Virus record (IMG/VR): IMGVR_UViG_3300043452_000006 | Coordinates: 1 to 30,687 of that record | Length of the DNA: 30,687 nucleotides | Strand: one strand, 5' to 3' | Source of the DNA: a virus | Shown here: positions 1 to 8,148 of the stretch, one piece after another | Layout: every line of letters begins with the position of its first letter | Numbering within the stretch: position 1 is the stretch's first letter | Notes under the pieces: model-generated | What the model was told of the DNA's origin: nothing | What the model saw: only the letters and a program-made list of their open reading frames with translations | Database searches by the model: none | Translations under genes and position numbers: made by a program

Positions 1-77
1 ACCTGGTTCTGGACGTACGTTTGGAAGTCGGGTTCGGTTACAACCTCCCCAACGGTCCAGTCTTTCCAACCAGTCAT
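1..77 (-). CDS. Partial: N-terminus of the 163-residue tail adaptor/fibre protein
   Basis: The ATG at 77-75 opens the reading frame MTGWKDWTVGEVV, which runs off the left edge after about 25 codons. It is the duplicate of the start of the gene at 30105-30596. Compared with that copy, two of the three base differences are silent and one changes Ala to Thr at residue 20. It lies just downstream of the minor tail gene ending at 90. This is the same gene seen twice because of the end overlap, not a separate locus. Confidence 0.8.
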   Translation of the reverse strand, partial: MTGWKDWTVGEVVTEPDFQTYVQNQ

Positions 78-168
78 TTTCTATTTCTCCTAATACGCGA
101 GAGTATTGCCCGCACTAAGTTTACCAAAGAATGGGTCCGACAGTCTCCAGAACCCGGCTTCGATACCG
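1..168. repeat. Contig-end overlap, left copy
   Basis: These 168 bases recur at 30520-30687. Positions 43-168 are identical; three differ (9 c/t, 20 t/c, 42 a/g compared with 30528, 30539 and 30561). The repeat begins inside one gene and ends inside the next in a layout that closes the map into a circle. It is therefore best read as the ends of a circular or circularly permuted genome of about 30,519 bp, with strain-level variation, rather than a biological repeat. Confidence 0.85.
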
Positions 169-1313
169 CCCAAGCCTAGGCTAACGATGTGCTGGGTCGG
201 TGTCTTGCGCTGGGCAATGCGAATAATCTCAACGGTGCGCTGGATTGGGTCGCCAATTCCCGACGGCGTAAATTTGACTTGTACAACGTCGCCAAGCTCC
301 AAGCCCAAAATAGTATCTTGATCTTCTTCGGATAGCGTGTCTAGTTCTACGTCTAGCGCGTCGAAGCGATATTCCGGGTTGGCGTATTTGGCGATTAGTA
401 GGTTTACCAAGTTGTCGTTGGCCGTGTCGTCATTCATTAGAAGGCCGTCTAGCGTCAAGTTGAAGATTCCGTATTGAAGTTGCGAATTATCGTTATTAGC
501 CGTCGCCGTGCCACCGCTTAGGCGGGTACTGACAATTTCGTTGTATAGAAGTTCGGTGCCATAAACCACGCGTAGGTTTGTGTACGGTAGCCCGGTGCCG
601 TCGTCTGCGAACGTTGTAGACCCGTTGGCCGCACTACCGAAGCGGTCTTTGAATCTGGCGCTTCCGTCTTTGGCAATGAAAAAGGAACCTGGTTCGGTTT
701 CGGCTACCTTTTGTATGTATTGAAGTGCGTTAGCGCCTGTGGCCACGGTGTCCGCTTGTAGGGTTGTTTGGCCTTCGTCTATTGTTCGCGCGTCCGGATC
801 GAAGTTCACTTGCGGATTGCTAAGAATTGCGTTTATGCGCGCGCCCGATAGCTGGGTAACGTTGGTTAGCGCCGGTAGCGTTTGGTTCGCTAGCTGGGTC
901 ATTGTGTCGGAACCCTTTACGGTTGCGATAGCGCGACCGCGGATTTCGTAACTTAGGTCCCAGTCGTCGATAGATCCAACGACTTGCCTAATGCCATTAG
1001 AAGTAATTCTTACCGGACGGCGCGGGATAATCTGTCCGGCGTAGGGCGAACCAGCGTAAAGCGGGTCGAACGTGCGGTCGGTGTTGTCTAGGTTTATTTG
1101 AACCTGGCCGGCGGAATAGCGGTCTAGCTGGCGGGACTTACCGCGGTTTATGCCGTATTCCAGAACCTTAGAAGTTACGTCGTAATACAACGTTCCACCT
1201 AGAACGTATTCAGTAGATCCAAGCAAACCTTTTACCGGGTCGTCCAACGTAACGAACGGTGCTAGTGGCGAACCCGATACGTCAAAACCGATTTCTACTA
1301 CGTTAGTAGGCAT
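90..1313 (-). CDS. Minor tail protein (distal tail/baseplate type)
   Basis: A 407-residue protein directly downstream of the tape measure gene, where siphoviruses encode distal tail or baseplate-hub proteins. Residues 60-110 (including INLDNTDRTFDP and PYAGQIIPRRPVRI) match the pattern of actinophage minor tail proteins that build the tail tip. The protein has no membrane segment and looks beta-rich. It starts 1 bp after the tape measure stop, so translation is probably coupled. No separate Dit/Tal pair is visible, so this single protein may serve as the hub. The assignment is based on position plus that pattern. Confidence 0.8.
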   Translation of the reverse strand: MPTNVVEIGFDVSGSPLAPFVTLDDPVKGLLGSTEYVLGGTLYYDVTSKVLEYGINRGKSRQLDRYSAGQVQINLDNTDRTFDPLYAGSPYAGQIIPRRPVRITSNGIRQVVGSIDDWDLSYEIRGRAIATVKGSDTMTQLANQTLPALTNVTQLSGARINAILSNPQVNFDPDARTIDEGQTTLQADTVATGANALQYIQKVAETEPGSFFIAKDGSARFKDRFGSAANGSTTFADDGTGLPYTNLRVVYGTELLYNEIVSTRLSGGTATANNDNSQLQYGIFNLTLDGLLMNDDTANDNLVNLLIAKYANPEYRFDALDVELDTLSEEDQDTILGLELGDVVQVKFTPSGIGDPIQRTVEIIRIAQRKTPTQHIVSLGLGGIEAGFWRLSDPFFGKLSAGNTLAY

Positions 1314-1314
1314 A

Positions 1315-3423
1315 CTAGGCCCTTACGAATACACGGCCCGAAGCACGTTCGAACCTTAGAATTTCGTCTACAATTTGGCGACCTACGTTAGTTCCGTCAG
1401 TTCCCATACCGGCGTTTACGTTTATGTTGTAGGTGTTAGTGCTTGGGGCGGTACCGCCCGACGACGGCATAATTGAAGTCGCGCTAGATTCTTTTAGTCC
1501 GGTTGCTCCGGCCGCCATAGAACCCGCCTCGGCCACCGCTGGCAAACCTAGGGCAATGGTTCCACCTGCGCCTAGGGCCACGGCCGCTAGATCGTCTACG
1601 GCGTTTTCTACTATGCGTTCCGAACCGACCAAGCCACCGACCAGGCCCTGGGCGATGTTCTTACCAAACCCTTCGAATACCTTAGAAGGCGACTTGATTC
1701 CCAAAAGTTTCTTGAATTCGTCGGTTACTAGGTTTGCTAGATCCTTTACGGCTTTTCCGATTACCGCCGGGGCGTTCTCTACCAAGCCCTTTACCAAGCC
1801 CATTAGTAGTTGAAAACCAGCGGAAATTAGTTGGCCAATACCGCTTAGAAGCCCGCCGACGATAGTTGGGATAAGGCCAAACACCGCTTTTAGAATTAGT
1901 GGCGTTGCCTTTACCAAACCTTGTACTAGCGCAAAAAATAGTTGTATGGCGGCCGGCACTAGAACCGGAACTAGATCCACTAGCGTTTTGATTAGCGACG
2001 GCAGAACATCGTCGGTAAACGCTGTAATTAGTTCTGGCAAAACATTTAGCAAACCGTCAATAAGGCCCAAGAATAGGTCGATTGCTCCGGTAACTAATCC
2101 TGGTAGCATTTCCGCCAATGCTCCGACGATTGTTGGTAGCGTGTCAATAATGGCTAGAACCAGTTCTGGGATTGCTAGTAGCCAACCTTCAATTAGTCCC
2201 ATAAATAGATCTAGTGCCGTAGTAACCAGCGTAGGCAACATATCCATAAGGGTAGTTACAATTTGTGGCAATATATCGACAATGGCGTTTAGTAGTTGCG
2301 GAATAATTGTTAGCGTCGCTTCTACCAGCGCTTCGAATACAAGTTGCGCGGTTTCCAATAGCGTAGGGATCATACCTAGAAGCGCGTCTACGATTGCCGG
2401 TAGCGCCGCTACTAGGGCATTTACAATTTGTGCAATTATTCCCGGTAGCGTTTCGACTAAGGCGTTTATTACTTGGGTTCGAAGTTCTAAGAAGTTGTTC
2501 AGTAATGTTTGTAGGCCGTCGCCTTCTATCCACTTGGTAACGGTCGTAGTGAAAGAAGTTAGTAGCGCCATTAGGCCGTCTACACCGCCACCGGCACCTT
2601 CGAAAATTCCAGTTACTTTTTCGCGGAATTCGTCAAACTTGGTAAGCGCGATTTCTACCGCTGGTACTAGGGTTTCGACAAAGAAGCTAGCGAAGATATC
2701 AAAAGTTGGGAGAAGTCGCGCGCCAACGGCTTCTTTTATGTTGTCGAAGCCAAGCGTCATTTTCTCGGCCGAAGTAACCGTGGCCGCGGCGGTTCCGCCG
2801 ACCTGGGTTTCGATAGCGCCCAGAATAATGTTCTGCGCGGATAGGAGGTCGCCCGATTCTGTTAGGGCCTTAATCTTGTCTCTTTCGGCGGCGGTGAAAG
2901 TTACACCGGACCGGGCTAGCGCGGTAATACCCTTTATTGGGTCGTTTAGTGCTTTACCTAGGGCGGTAGCGTTGCTCTCGGCAGAACCGAAACCAGTCGC
3001 CGCTAGATCTACGGCCGCTTGCGTTGCGCGGTCAAAAGCTCCGCCGGTATCGTCTGCGGTATCGGCTAGGCCCTTGAATGTTAGAAGTTTGGCCTGGGTT
3101 TGCTTGATTACCTCCGCGTCGGTTCCAAGCGTTAGTTCGTTGGCTTGGGCGTAGTCAATTAGTCTTTGCGTTACCGCGTCGGTTTCAGAACCGAAGATCC
3201 CCATAGATTCGGCAACCGCACCTAGTCGGTTGTTTGCTTCGCGAACCGATTCGGCGGCGACGATAGATTCTTTGGCGAATTGCCCTACGGCTCTAAAGCT
3301 AAACGCGGCGGCAAGAATTCCGCCCATAACCTTTAGTTGCTTACCAAGCCCGCCAATAGCGCCCTCGGCTTGTTGCACGCCTTTGTTATCGTACTTGGAG
3401 ACGATAGGTAAGTTAATTGCCAT
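1315..3423 (-). CDS. Tape measure protein
   Basis: A 702-residue protein, the longest in the genome, as expected for the ruler that sets tail length. The N-terminus (about 1-70) is Ala/Gly-rich with a helical region. The middle (about 320-545) is strongly hydrophobic, with Leu/Ile-Pro pairs 11 residues apart arranged in a repeat of about 44 residues. Near 576-600 it carries GIKSPSKVFEGFGKN, the conserved C-terminal motif of many tape measures. At about 1.5 angstroms per residue the tail would be roughly 100 nm. It overlaps the upstream gene by 1 bp and follows the frameshifted chaperones, the normal order. Confidence 0.95.
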   Translation of the reverse strand: MAINLPIVSKYDNKGVQQAEGAIGGLGKQLKVMGGILAAAFSFRAVGQFAKESIVAAESVREANNRLGAVAESMGIFGSETDAVTQRLIDYAQANELTLGTDAEVIKQTQAKLLTFKGLADTADDTGGAFDRATQAAVDLAATGFGSAESNATALGKALNDPIKGITALARSGVTFTAAERDKIKALTESGDLLSAQNIILGAIETQVGGTAAATVTSAEKMTLGFDNIKEAVGARLLPTFDIFASFFVETLVPAVEIALTKFDEFREKVTGIFEGAGGGVDGLMALLTSFTTTVTKWIEGDGLQTLLNNFLELRTQVINALVETLPGIIAQIVNALVAALPAIVDALLGMIPTLLETAQLVFEALVEATLTIIPQLLNAIVDILPQIVTTLMDMLPTLVTTALDLFMGLIEGWLLAIPELVLAIIDTLPTIVGALAEMLPGLVTGAIDLFLGLIDGLLNVLPELITAFTDDVLPSLIKTLVDLVPVLVPAAIQLFFALVQGLVKATPLILKAVFGLIPTIVGGLLSGIGQLISAGFQLLMGLVKGLVENAPAVIGKAVKDLANLVTDEFKKLLGIKSPSKVFEGFGKNIAQGLVGGLVGSERIVENAVDDLAAVALGAGGTIALGLPAVAEAGSMAAGATGLKESSATSIMPSSGGTAPSTNTYNINVNAGMGTDGTNVGRQIVDEILRFERASGRVFVRA

Positions 3424-3953
3424 TACTTGTTTAGCTCCGCGTCGATTTTCTCAAAAGTGGTATTTAAGATAGATTCCGCAAGTTTTACAATGTCCGGGCG
3501 TAGTAGTCGGAATTGCTTATAGAAGAAACGACCGCCTTTACCCGTCAATGGAAACCGTGAGTTCAATACCGAAATAAAATTTTGGCCTTCGGGCGTAGAC
3601 CCGCTGGATCTAGTTCCCGCTAGTTCGGCAAACATAAAACCAGCCTGGCCAGATAGTGGCACCGATTGAACGCGAATAGCTACTAGGTTAGTGGCGTTAG
3701 CGCGGTTCTTACCGGGCGTAAAGCCTACGACACCTTTACGCGGTCCCCAACCTAGGCGACCGTAGCGCATACCGCTTAGCGGCGGTTCTCCGACCGGTGG
3801 CGCGGCGTTAGATATTTGCGTAGCAAGTGGGCTTAGGCGGGTCTTTAGTTGGTTTCTAAGATCCTTTACGCCTTCTTCTTCTATCGACTTTAGAAGGCTA
3901 AGCGCCCTACGAACCTGGGTAGCGTCTACCGTGTCCGTTGTATGCTTTAGCAT
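3423..3953 (-). CDS. Tail-module protein of unknown function
   Basis: A 176-residue soluble protein between the tail chaperones and the tape measure gene. I do not recognise a family with certainty. The first 55 residues look helical, followed by a basic Gly-rich stretch with RYGRLGWGPRKG near residue 65. HK97 gp10-like tail-completion proteins have a similar length and a basic middle, but usually lie upstream of the tail tube gene. A tail assembly or completion role is inferred from position only. Confidence 0.6.
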   Translation of the reverse strand: MLKHTTDTVDATQVRRALSLLKSIEEEGVKDLRNQLKTRLSPLATQISNAAPPVGEPPLSGMRYGRLGWGPRKGVVGFTPGKNRANATNLVAIRVQSVPLSGQAGFMFAELAGTRSSGSTPEGQNFISVLNSRFPLTGKGGRFFYKQFRLLRPDIVKLAESILNTTFEKIDAELNK

Positions 3954-3976
3954 TTCGCGCGCCTCCTTTTACAATT

Positions 3977-4135
3977 CTACCGCCGGGATTGCTTGCGGTT
4001 TATATGTTCGATTACGCGGCCCATAGTCCAAAGCATACGGGGATCTAATTGCATTAGTTCCCGCGGGCTTATCTTGTATTCGTAGGCTAGAACGGCTAGC
4101 GTCCAATGAATGGAACTATCGCCTAGCGGCTTTAT
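3977..4135 (-). CDS. Tail assembly chaperone, frameshift extension (T part of GT)
   Basis: This frame has no ribosome-binding site of its own. It is reached by a -1 slip at the end of the preceding gene: the stop-proximal sequence is A AAA AAA followed at once by TAA (slippery run 4135-4141). After the slip translation continues with ATA AAG and adds 52 residues, giving a fusion of about 134 residues. The G and GT product pair that coats the tape measure during tail assembly is conserved in siphoviruses even where sequence is not. Position just upstream of the tape measure region fits. Open reading frame in this phase extends back to 4180. Confidence 0.85.
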   Translation of the reverse strand: MKPLGDSSIHWTLAVLAYEYKISPRELMQLDPRMLWTMGRVIEHINRKQSRR

Positions 4136-4380
4136 TTTTTTACGTCGGTATCCGAAATGCCTTCGACAGTCTCTAGCCACGCGTCGAAGTCTAGGGCGGT
4201 AGCCTTAGTGCGCTTCTCGGCGTGCCACGCTAGATAGAACAAGTGCGTTAGCTTTACGTTGGTTTCTAACCGGGCAATGCTTAGATCGAATTCACGTTCG
4301 AAAGCCACCAAGTCCGGCGCAATGGCCGAAATTGACTTGGTGCTTCCGTCGGTGAAGGTTGTTTGTAGGTTGATTTGCAT
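4132..4380 (-). CDS. Tail assembly chaperone (G part)
   Basis: An 82-residue acidic protein immediately downstream of the tail tube gene. It ends ...DTDVKK with the last two Lys codons and the stop forming the slippery context AAA AAA TAA, so most ribosomes stop here and a minority shift into the next frame. It corresponds to the short chaperone (lambda gpG equivalent). Sequence similarity to characterised G proteins was not recognised; the call rests on gene order and the frameshift signal. Confidence 0.85.
   Translation of the reverse strand: MQINLQTTFTDGSTKSISAIAPDLVAFEREFDLSIARLETNVKLTHLFYLAWHAEKRTKATALDFDAWLETVEGISDTDVKK
4135..4141 (-). promoter_or_regulatory. Slippery heptamer A AAA AAA for -1 ribosomal frameshift
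   Basis: Seven A residues on the coding strand are phased A_AAA_AAA in the frame of the 82-residue chaperone and followed directly by its TAA stop. The overlapping frame is exactly -1 and stays open for 52 codons. This is the classic arrangement for the G/GT tail chaperone pair. Confidence 0.85.
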
Positions 4381-4390
4381 TTTCTATTCC

Positions 4391-4801
4391 TTATGCGGTA
4401 GTCCCGCGGGTCACGGTACCACTTACCGGCCACGACACGGAAAACGTAGATAGGTCCCCAATGCTAGAAGCAAATGGAGAATACTGGGTTACAAGGGCCA
4501 ACATCGAATAGCTTGGGTTGGTTGCGGAAACCGAACCGCTAGTTGGCTTGATAGTAACGGTAGCCTGGGTTCCCAATAGTGGGAATAGGGTAGCGTCCAC
4601 CGAAGCCGCGCCAAAGTCCTGGTGCCAGTCCAAGCTAAGCGAAGCGTCCTTTAGGCCGCCAATGCGGGTTCTGTAACCAGAACCGAACGCGGTGGTTTCC
4701 TGCTCCTCGGCGGTGATCTCTAGGGTAGCGGCAGCCAAGTCGTCGGAAAAGTTAGTTCCGTTAATAGTGATTGTGTAATCGGTAGCGACAAACTTGGCCA
4801 C
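4391..4801 (-). CDS. Major tail (tube) protein
   Basis: A 136-residue protein in the tail tube position, between the terminator-like gene and the chaperones. It has an all-beta look with many Thr, Ser and Gly, and includes FGSGYRTRIGGLKDASLSLDW, typical of short actinophage tail tube proteins. Many copies would polymerise into the tail tube. A purine-rich AGGAGAG lies just ahead of the start. Short size (no extra Ig-like C-terminal domain). Confidence 0.9.
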   Translation of the reverse strand: MAKFVATDYTITINGTNFSDDLAAATLEITAEEQETTAFGSGYRTRIGGLKDASLSLDWHQDFGAASVDATLFPLLGTQATVTIKPTSGSVSATNPSYSMLALVTQYSPFASSIGDLSTFSVSWPVSGTVTRGTTA

Positions 4802-4812
4802 GATTCTCTCCT

Positions 4813-5217
4813 TTAGTTAGCGTACACTTGAACGGCGAAGTCCGCCGCCAAATAGTTTTCTCCACCTAATAATACCGCACCGATGTTTTGCATTTCGGAA
4901 ACGCGTACGTCATAGGCAGAACCTCCTAGCGTGCGGTCTGTTTGAACCGCTAGCTTTATTGAACTTGCGCCGGACGGTGTAGCGAAAGCATTTAGTCGGT
5001 CTTGGGCTGAACGCTCCGAAGCGCGACCGACCACCACCGAAATTACAAAATTGTAGATAGTCAAGCCTTTATTGAACGCGTTATCGTATTCCACGCGGTT
5101 TAGCTGGACTATGGCAATGGGTGGCGTTGGGTTGTCGGTGATATCCGCGGTGGCCCTTAGCCCGGTAATCGTTTGTAGGTTAGTTGCTAACCCGTCGCGG
5201 ATAGTGGCAATGCTCAC
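4813..5217 (-). CDS. Tail terminator / tail completion protein (putative)
   Basis: A 134-residue protein between the head-tail adaptor and the tail tube gene, the usual place of the protein capping the tail at the head-proximal end. It opens with a helix (IATIRDGLATNLQTI) and then alternates beta strands such as NFVISVVVGR, in keeping with the alpha/beta fold of tail terminators. It overlaps the upstream gene by 4 bp (ATGA type). Assignment by position and pattern. Confidence 0.7.
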   Translation of the reverse strand: MSIATIRDGLATNLQTITGLRATADITDNPTPPIAIVQLNRVEYDNAFNKGLTIYNFVISVVVGRASERSAQDRLNAFATPSGASSIKLAVQTDRTLGGSAYDVRVSEMQNIGAVLLGGENYLAADFAVQVYAN

Positions 5218-5825
5218 GCGAACCGAACCTTCTTGTATGGCATTAGTAGGGCTTCGATATCTGGATCTACTTTACCTACGCGAATAACGCCCAAGTCTCC
5301 AAACCCGGCAACGCCTAGGGGTGAATCGTAACGCTTAAATCCGCGCATTGCCAAAAGAATGGTGGCTTGCTTGATTGCCGTTGGGATAGCCGACCAACCG
5401 AACGTGCCTACAACCTGGACGGTTGCTTCGTTGTTGTTAGTGGACTTTGGATCCCATAGTGGGAATAGGTAATTACCAATAGCCCTAATAGTGTCGAACG
5501 GCCGGTAGGTTCCGCCGGATAGTCCGTTTAGTGGTTCCAGTTGGCGGTCGGTGCTAGCCCAAGTAATGTCGAAAGTACCGTTTGCTTGGCTAGAAGTCTT
5601 TAGCGTAGTTAGGGTAACTAGGTCGTCGATATCGCAAGTAAAAGAATCGGTCGGTGCGTAAACGCGTGTGGCCGAAGTCTGGAAGAATACGCGCTCACAA
5701 ATACCGTCGATTTGGCGACTTGCGGATTCCACGGCAATTTCTAGCAACGCGTCGTCCACGTTATCGGTGATCCGTAACGCCGCCTTTACGTCCGCTAGCG
5801 TGCAATACCCGTTTGTAATAGCCAT
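5214..5825 (-). CDS. Head-to-tail adaptor (gp6-like connector)
   Basis: A 203-residue protein. The N-terminal 60 residues (CTLADVKAALRI, then ESASRQIDGICERVFF) match the helical core of HK97 gp6-like adaptors, which form a ring below the portal. A beta-rich insertion follows and then a C-terminal helix. It lies after the nucleotidyltransferase gene with a 4-bp gap and begins the tail operon. Function is well supported by pattern and order. Confidence 0.85.
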   Translation of the reverse strand: MAITNGYCTLADVKAALRITDNVDDALLEIAVESASRQIDGICERVFFQTSATRVYAPTDSFTCDIDDLVTLTTLKTSSQANGTFDITWASTDRQLEPLNGLSGGTYRPFDTIRAIGNYLFPLWDPKSTNNNEATVQVVGTFGWSAIPTAIKQATILLAMRGFKRYDSPLGVAGFGDLGVIRVGKVDPDIEALLMPYKKVRFA

Positions 5826-5829
5826 AGGT

Positions 5830-6252
5830 TTATTCTACCGCTAGTCGGTGCTTTATCTCCGTTGAACTAATGCCCTGGGTGTACGGGATATAAGCCAAGC
5901 CGATTCCGTATTGGTCTAGCCAGTCTTGGCTAAAGTCCATTTGCCGGTAATAATCTCTGCGCGCCCAGTCGGAACCGATAATGATTAGGTCCGGACGGAC
6001 GGCCAAAATAGCCGGCTTAGAATCGTTCCCGGCATAATTTGGGATTACACGGCTAACGTAGCGGCAACCTTTTAGCACGGCTTCACGTTCCGCGTATCGC
6101 ATTATCGGCGGGCGACCTTTATACGCTTCTATAAATTCGTCGGTGTTTAGGGCTACCACGACTTCGCCTAGATCCGCGCAACGTTTCAAAAAGGCAACGT
6201 GGCCGGAATGAAATAGGTCGAACGTTCCGCCCGTGTAAATAGTTAGTCCCAA
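5830..6252 (-). CDS. Cytidylyltransferase-like nucleotidyltransferase
   Basis: A 140-residue enzyme of the HxGH nucleotidyltransferase superfamily, close in size to glycerol-3-phosphate cytidylyltransferase (TagD). GGTFDLFHSGHV (His15 and His18) is the nucleotide-binding motif, and GISSTEI (127-133) is the second signature. TagD enzymes make CDP-glycerol, the teichoic acid precursor; other members use other phosphorylated substrates, and the usual RTEGIS is YTQGIS here, so substrate is open. It overlaps the upstream GT2 gene by 10 bp and is the last gene of a three-gene glycan cassette. Confidence 0.85.
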   Translation of the reverse strand: MGLTIYTGGTFDLFHSGHVAFLKRCADLGEVVVALNTDEFIEAYKGRPPIMRYAEREAVLKGCRYVSRVIPNYAGNDSKPAILAVRPDLIIIGSDWARRDYYRQMDFSQDWLDQYGIGLAYIPYTQGISSTEIKHRLAVE

Positions 6253-6890
6253 CGGTTTTCCCTTCTAACGTCCAAGCTCCAGCCGTGTACTGAATAATCG
6301 TTGTCGGCTATCTTTTGGTGGTAGCGTACTTCGTTCTTGGCCCAAGTCCGCGCATTGGCTTCTAAGAAGTCTTGGCGGGTTGTCATTGGTTCGTGTCTAA
6401 TGCGAACGGGTAATTGCTTTACCGGCACGCCCGCGGCTCTTATACGGCGTTCTAGGTCGTTGTCGTCGAAGTAGATAGGGTAAAACGCTTCGTCATACAA
6501 CCCGGCCTTGGCAATACAACCTTCGCCAAAGATTGGTGCGGCCCAAGGTGTCTGGTCTACGTCTGCAAAATTTAGCGCGTTTGTATCGACTTCGCGTTCT
6601 ATGATTTCTAACGCACCTGGTTCGAACCAAGCGTCGTCGTTTACCATTACCCAATAGGGCGCGTAGGGCGTGGACTTGATAACTAGATTCCAAGCTCCGA
6701 CTAGCCCTAGGCCGAACGGTACTTCGATATGCCAAAGATTCTGTACCAAGTCTGGCTTGGTGGGTTTCCAAGTTTGCTTACCCGAATTGTTTACAATTAC
6801 CAAGTGTTCTACCGGATAATCTATGCTGGCCATAAGCCGTTCGGCTAGATCAAACCTAGTAATGGTTGCAAACCCTATAACGGGTATCAA
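6243..6890 (-). CDS. Family 2-like glycosyltransferase
   Basis: A 215-residue protein with GT2 (GT-A fold) features: an N-terminal VIGFATITRFDL strand-loop, VIVNNSG, MVNDDAWFEPG (the acidic metal/sugar-nucleotide motif) and DDNDLERRIRAAG downstream. I chose the TTG at 6890 because it overlaps the upstream TGA (TTGA), has GGAG 8 nt ahead, and starts exactly where the fold begins. An upstream TTG at 6932 would add 14 unrelated residues read inside the preceding gene. It probably transfers a sugar to a phage or host surface molecule. Confidence 0.85.
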   Translation of the reverse strand: MIPVIGFATITRFDLAERLMASIDYPVEHLVIVNNSGKQTWKPTKPDLVQNLWHIEVPFGLGLVGAWNLVIKSTPYAPYWVMVNDDAWFEPGALEIIEREVDTNALNFADVDQTPWAAPIFGEGCIAKAGLYDEAFYPIYFDDNDLERRIRAAGVPVKQLPVRIRHEPMTTRQDFLEANARTWAKNEVRYHQKIADNDYSVHGWSLDVRRENRWD

Positions 6891-8080
6891 GCGAAGCGCT
6901 CCGTCCAGAACGGCAACCAATACTTTTCCCAAACAACGTCTACATCGAATTGCTTAGCGAAGTCGATAGCGGTTTGGCTAACGCCACGGGGCGCGTCGTA
7001 GGCTAGCCCCAGCGCGTCAATAAGCGACTGAATTAGCGGGATTTGGAAGAAGCTGGATTGTTGTTCGTCCCAGAATGGCTGGCCCGCGACTAGCCAAGAA
7101 TCTGGCCCGGCTAGATCTTGCGTTGCGGCGAAGCCCGAAGTAATCACGTTGGTTCCGCACGCCTGGGCCTCTACTACCGGCACGCCGAAGCCTTCGCCAT
7201 AAGAAGCGCTTAGCAACACGTCCGAAGCCGTGTAAACGCCCGCCAAGAAGTCTTGCGGATATCCGTTGCGTAGCGTATCCGTATCGGCAATGCGAACGTG
7301 TTCTTCGCTAAGCCCTACGGCCTTTAGTAACACCGGCAACGTAAAGCCGCCGAATACTTTCGACGGTTCCATATGTAGGTATAAGTACGCGTCCGGGTGT
7401 GTGCGGCGGAATAGGGCGAACGCCATAAGTTGTTCTGCCAATGCTTTACGGTGAAAGAATCCGCCGTTGGCTTTATTGGCTTGAACCATAGACACTAGAA
7501 ACGCGTCGTCGGGTACTTGTAGATACTCGCGGACTGGTTGCCCAAACACTTCGTAGGTTGGCTTGAAAGTTTTGGTATCTATCGCGTGCGGAATATATAC
7601 GTTGTCTATACCCGCCGCGTCTAGCTGGCGCTTACCGTGTGGCGACATTGTTACCGGTGTAACGTTCTGGCGCATAAGAAACTTGCGAACGCCGGGCGGT
7701 AGCGTAATGTGGTCTAGCGGAACCCAACTAATAATTTCGCCGTCGAATTTTAGGTTGTTGTAAACCCATACATCGTAAAGCGTAAATAGCACGGACTTTA
7801 GCTTCGGGAATTGGTCGGCAAAATGCTTATGCCATACCGCCATAACATCGTCGGAATAAAGCGAATAGCCACGCGGGTAATGCGCCACTTCTCCAGTTTT
7901 TAGTTTCAGTTTTTCCATACGGCCTTCTAAGCCGTAATTAGATAGGTTGGCTACTTTTATTCCGTGTTTTAGTAGCTTCTCCGCTAGGTATTGCGCTTGC
8001 ACGCCATAACCGGTAGGTGATCCAATGGTGTTCGTAGCTAACGAAACTACGCCGTTTAGTTTGTAGGTTGCCATAGTCAT
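6887..8080 (-). CDS. Family 4 glycosyltransferase (GT-B fold)
   Basis: A 397-residue protein with the GT4 C-terminal signature EGFGVPVVE (Glu296 and Glu304, the E-x7-E motif that binds the nucleotide-sugar). A Gly-rich N-terminal acceptor site GSPTGYGVQ lies at 20-28. It is the first gene after the capsid terminator and starts the glycan cassette. Two ATGs are possible (8080 or 8074); AGAG upstream fits the second slightly better. The target is unknown: virion glycosylation or change of the host envelope are both possible. Confidence 0.9.
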   Translation of the reverse strand: MTMATYKLNGVVSLATNTIGSPTGYGVQAQYLAEKLLKHGIKVANLSNYGLEGRMEKLKLKTGEVAHYPRGYSLYSDDVMAVWHKHFADQFPKLKSVLFTLYDVWVYNNLKFDGEIISWVPLDHITLPPGVRKFLMRQNVTPVTMSPHGKRQLDAAGIDNVYIPHAIDTKTFKPTYEVFGQPVREYLQVPDDAFLVSMVQANKANGGFFHRKALAEQLMAFALFRRTHPDAYLYLHMEPSKVFGGFTLPVLLKAVGLSEEHVRIADTDTLRNGYPQDFLAGVYTASDVLLSASYGEGFGVPVVEAQACGTNVITSGFAATQDLAGPDSWLVAGQPFWDEQQSSFFQIPLIQSLIDALGLAYDAPRGVSQTAIDFAKQFDVDVVWEKYWLPFWTERFA

Positions 8081-8087
8081 ACTCTAG

Positions 8088-8127
8088 CAAAAAAGGGGAA
8101 AGCCCCGCGCAACCTACAACGCGGGGC
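8088..8127 (-). terminator. Rho-independent terminator after the major capsid gene
   Basis: On the minus strand GCCCCGCG (8127-8120) pairs perfectly with CGCGGGGC (8109-8102) around a 10-nt loop, followed by TTTCCCCTTTTTT. It separates the capsid gene from the glycosyltransferase cassette. Confidence 0.9.
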
Positions 8128-8148
8128 CTTCCGGCTTTTAGGGATCGC

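Noticed and set aside
1946-3154. A 402-codon plus-strand open frame
   Set aside because: It lies wholly inside the tape measure gene, is a Ser/Thr-rich reflection of that gene's hydrophobic repeats, and has no ribosome-binding site or recognisable domain.
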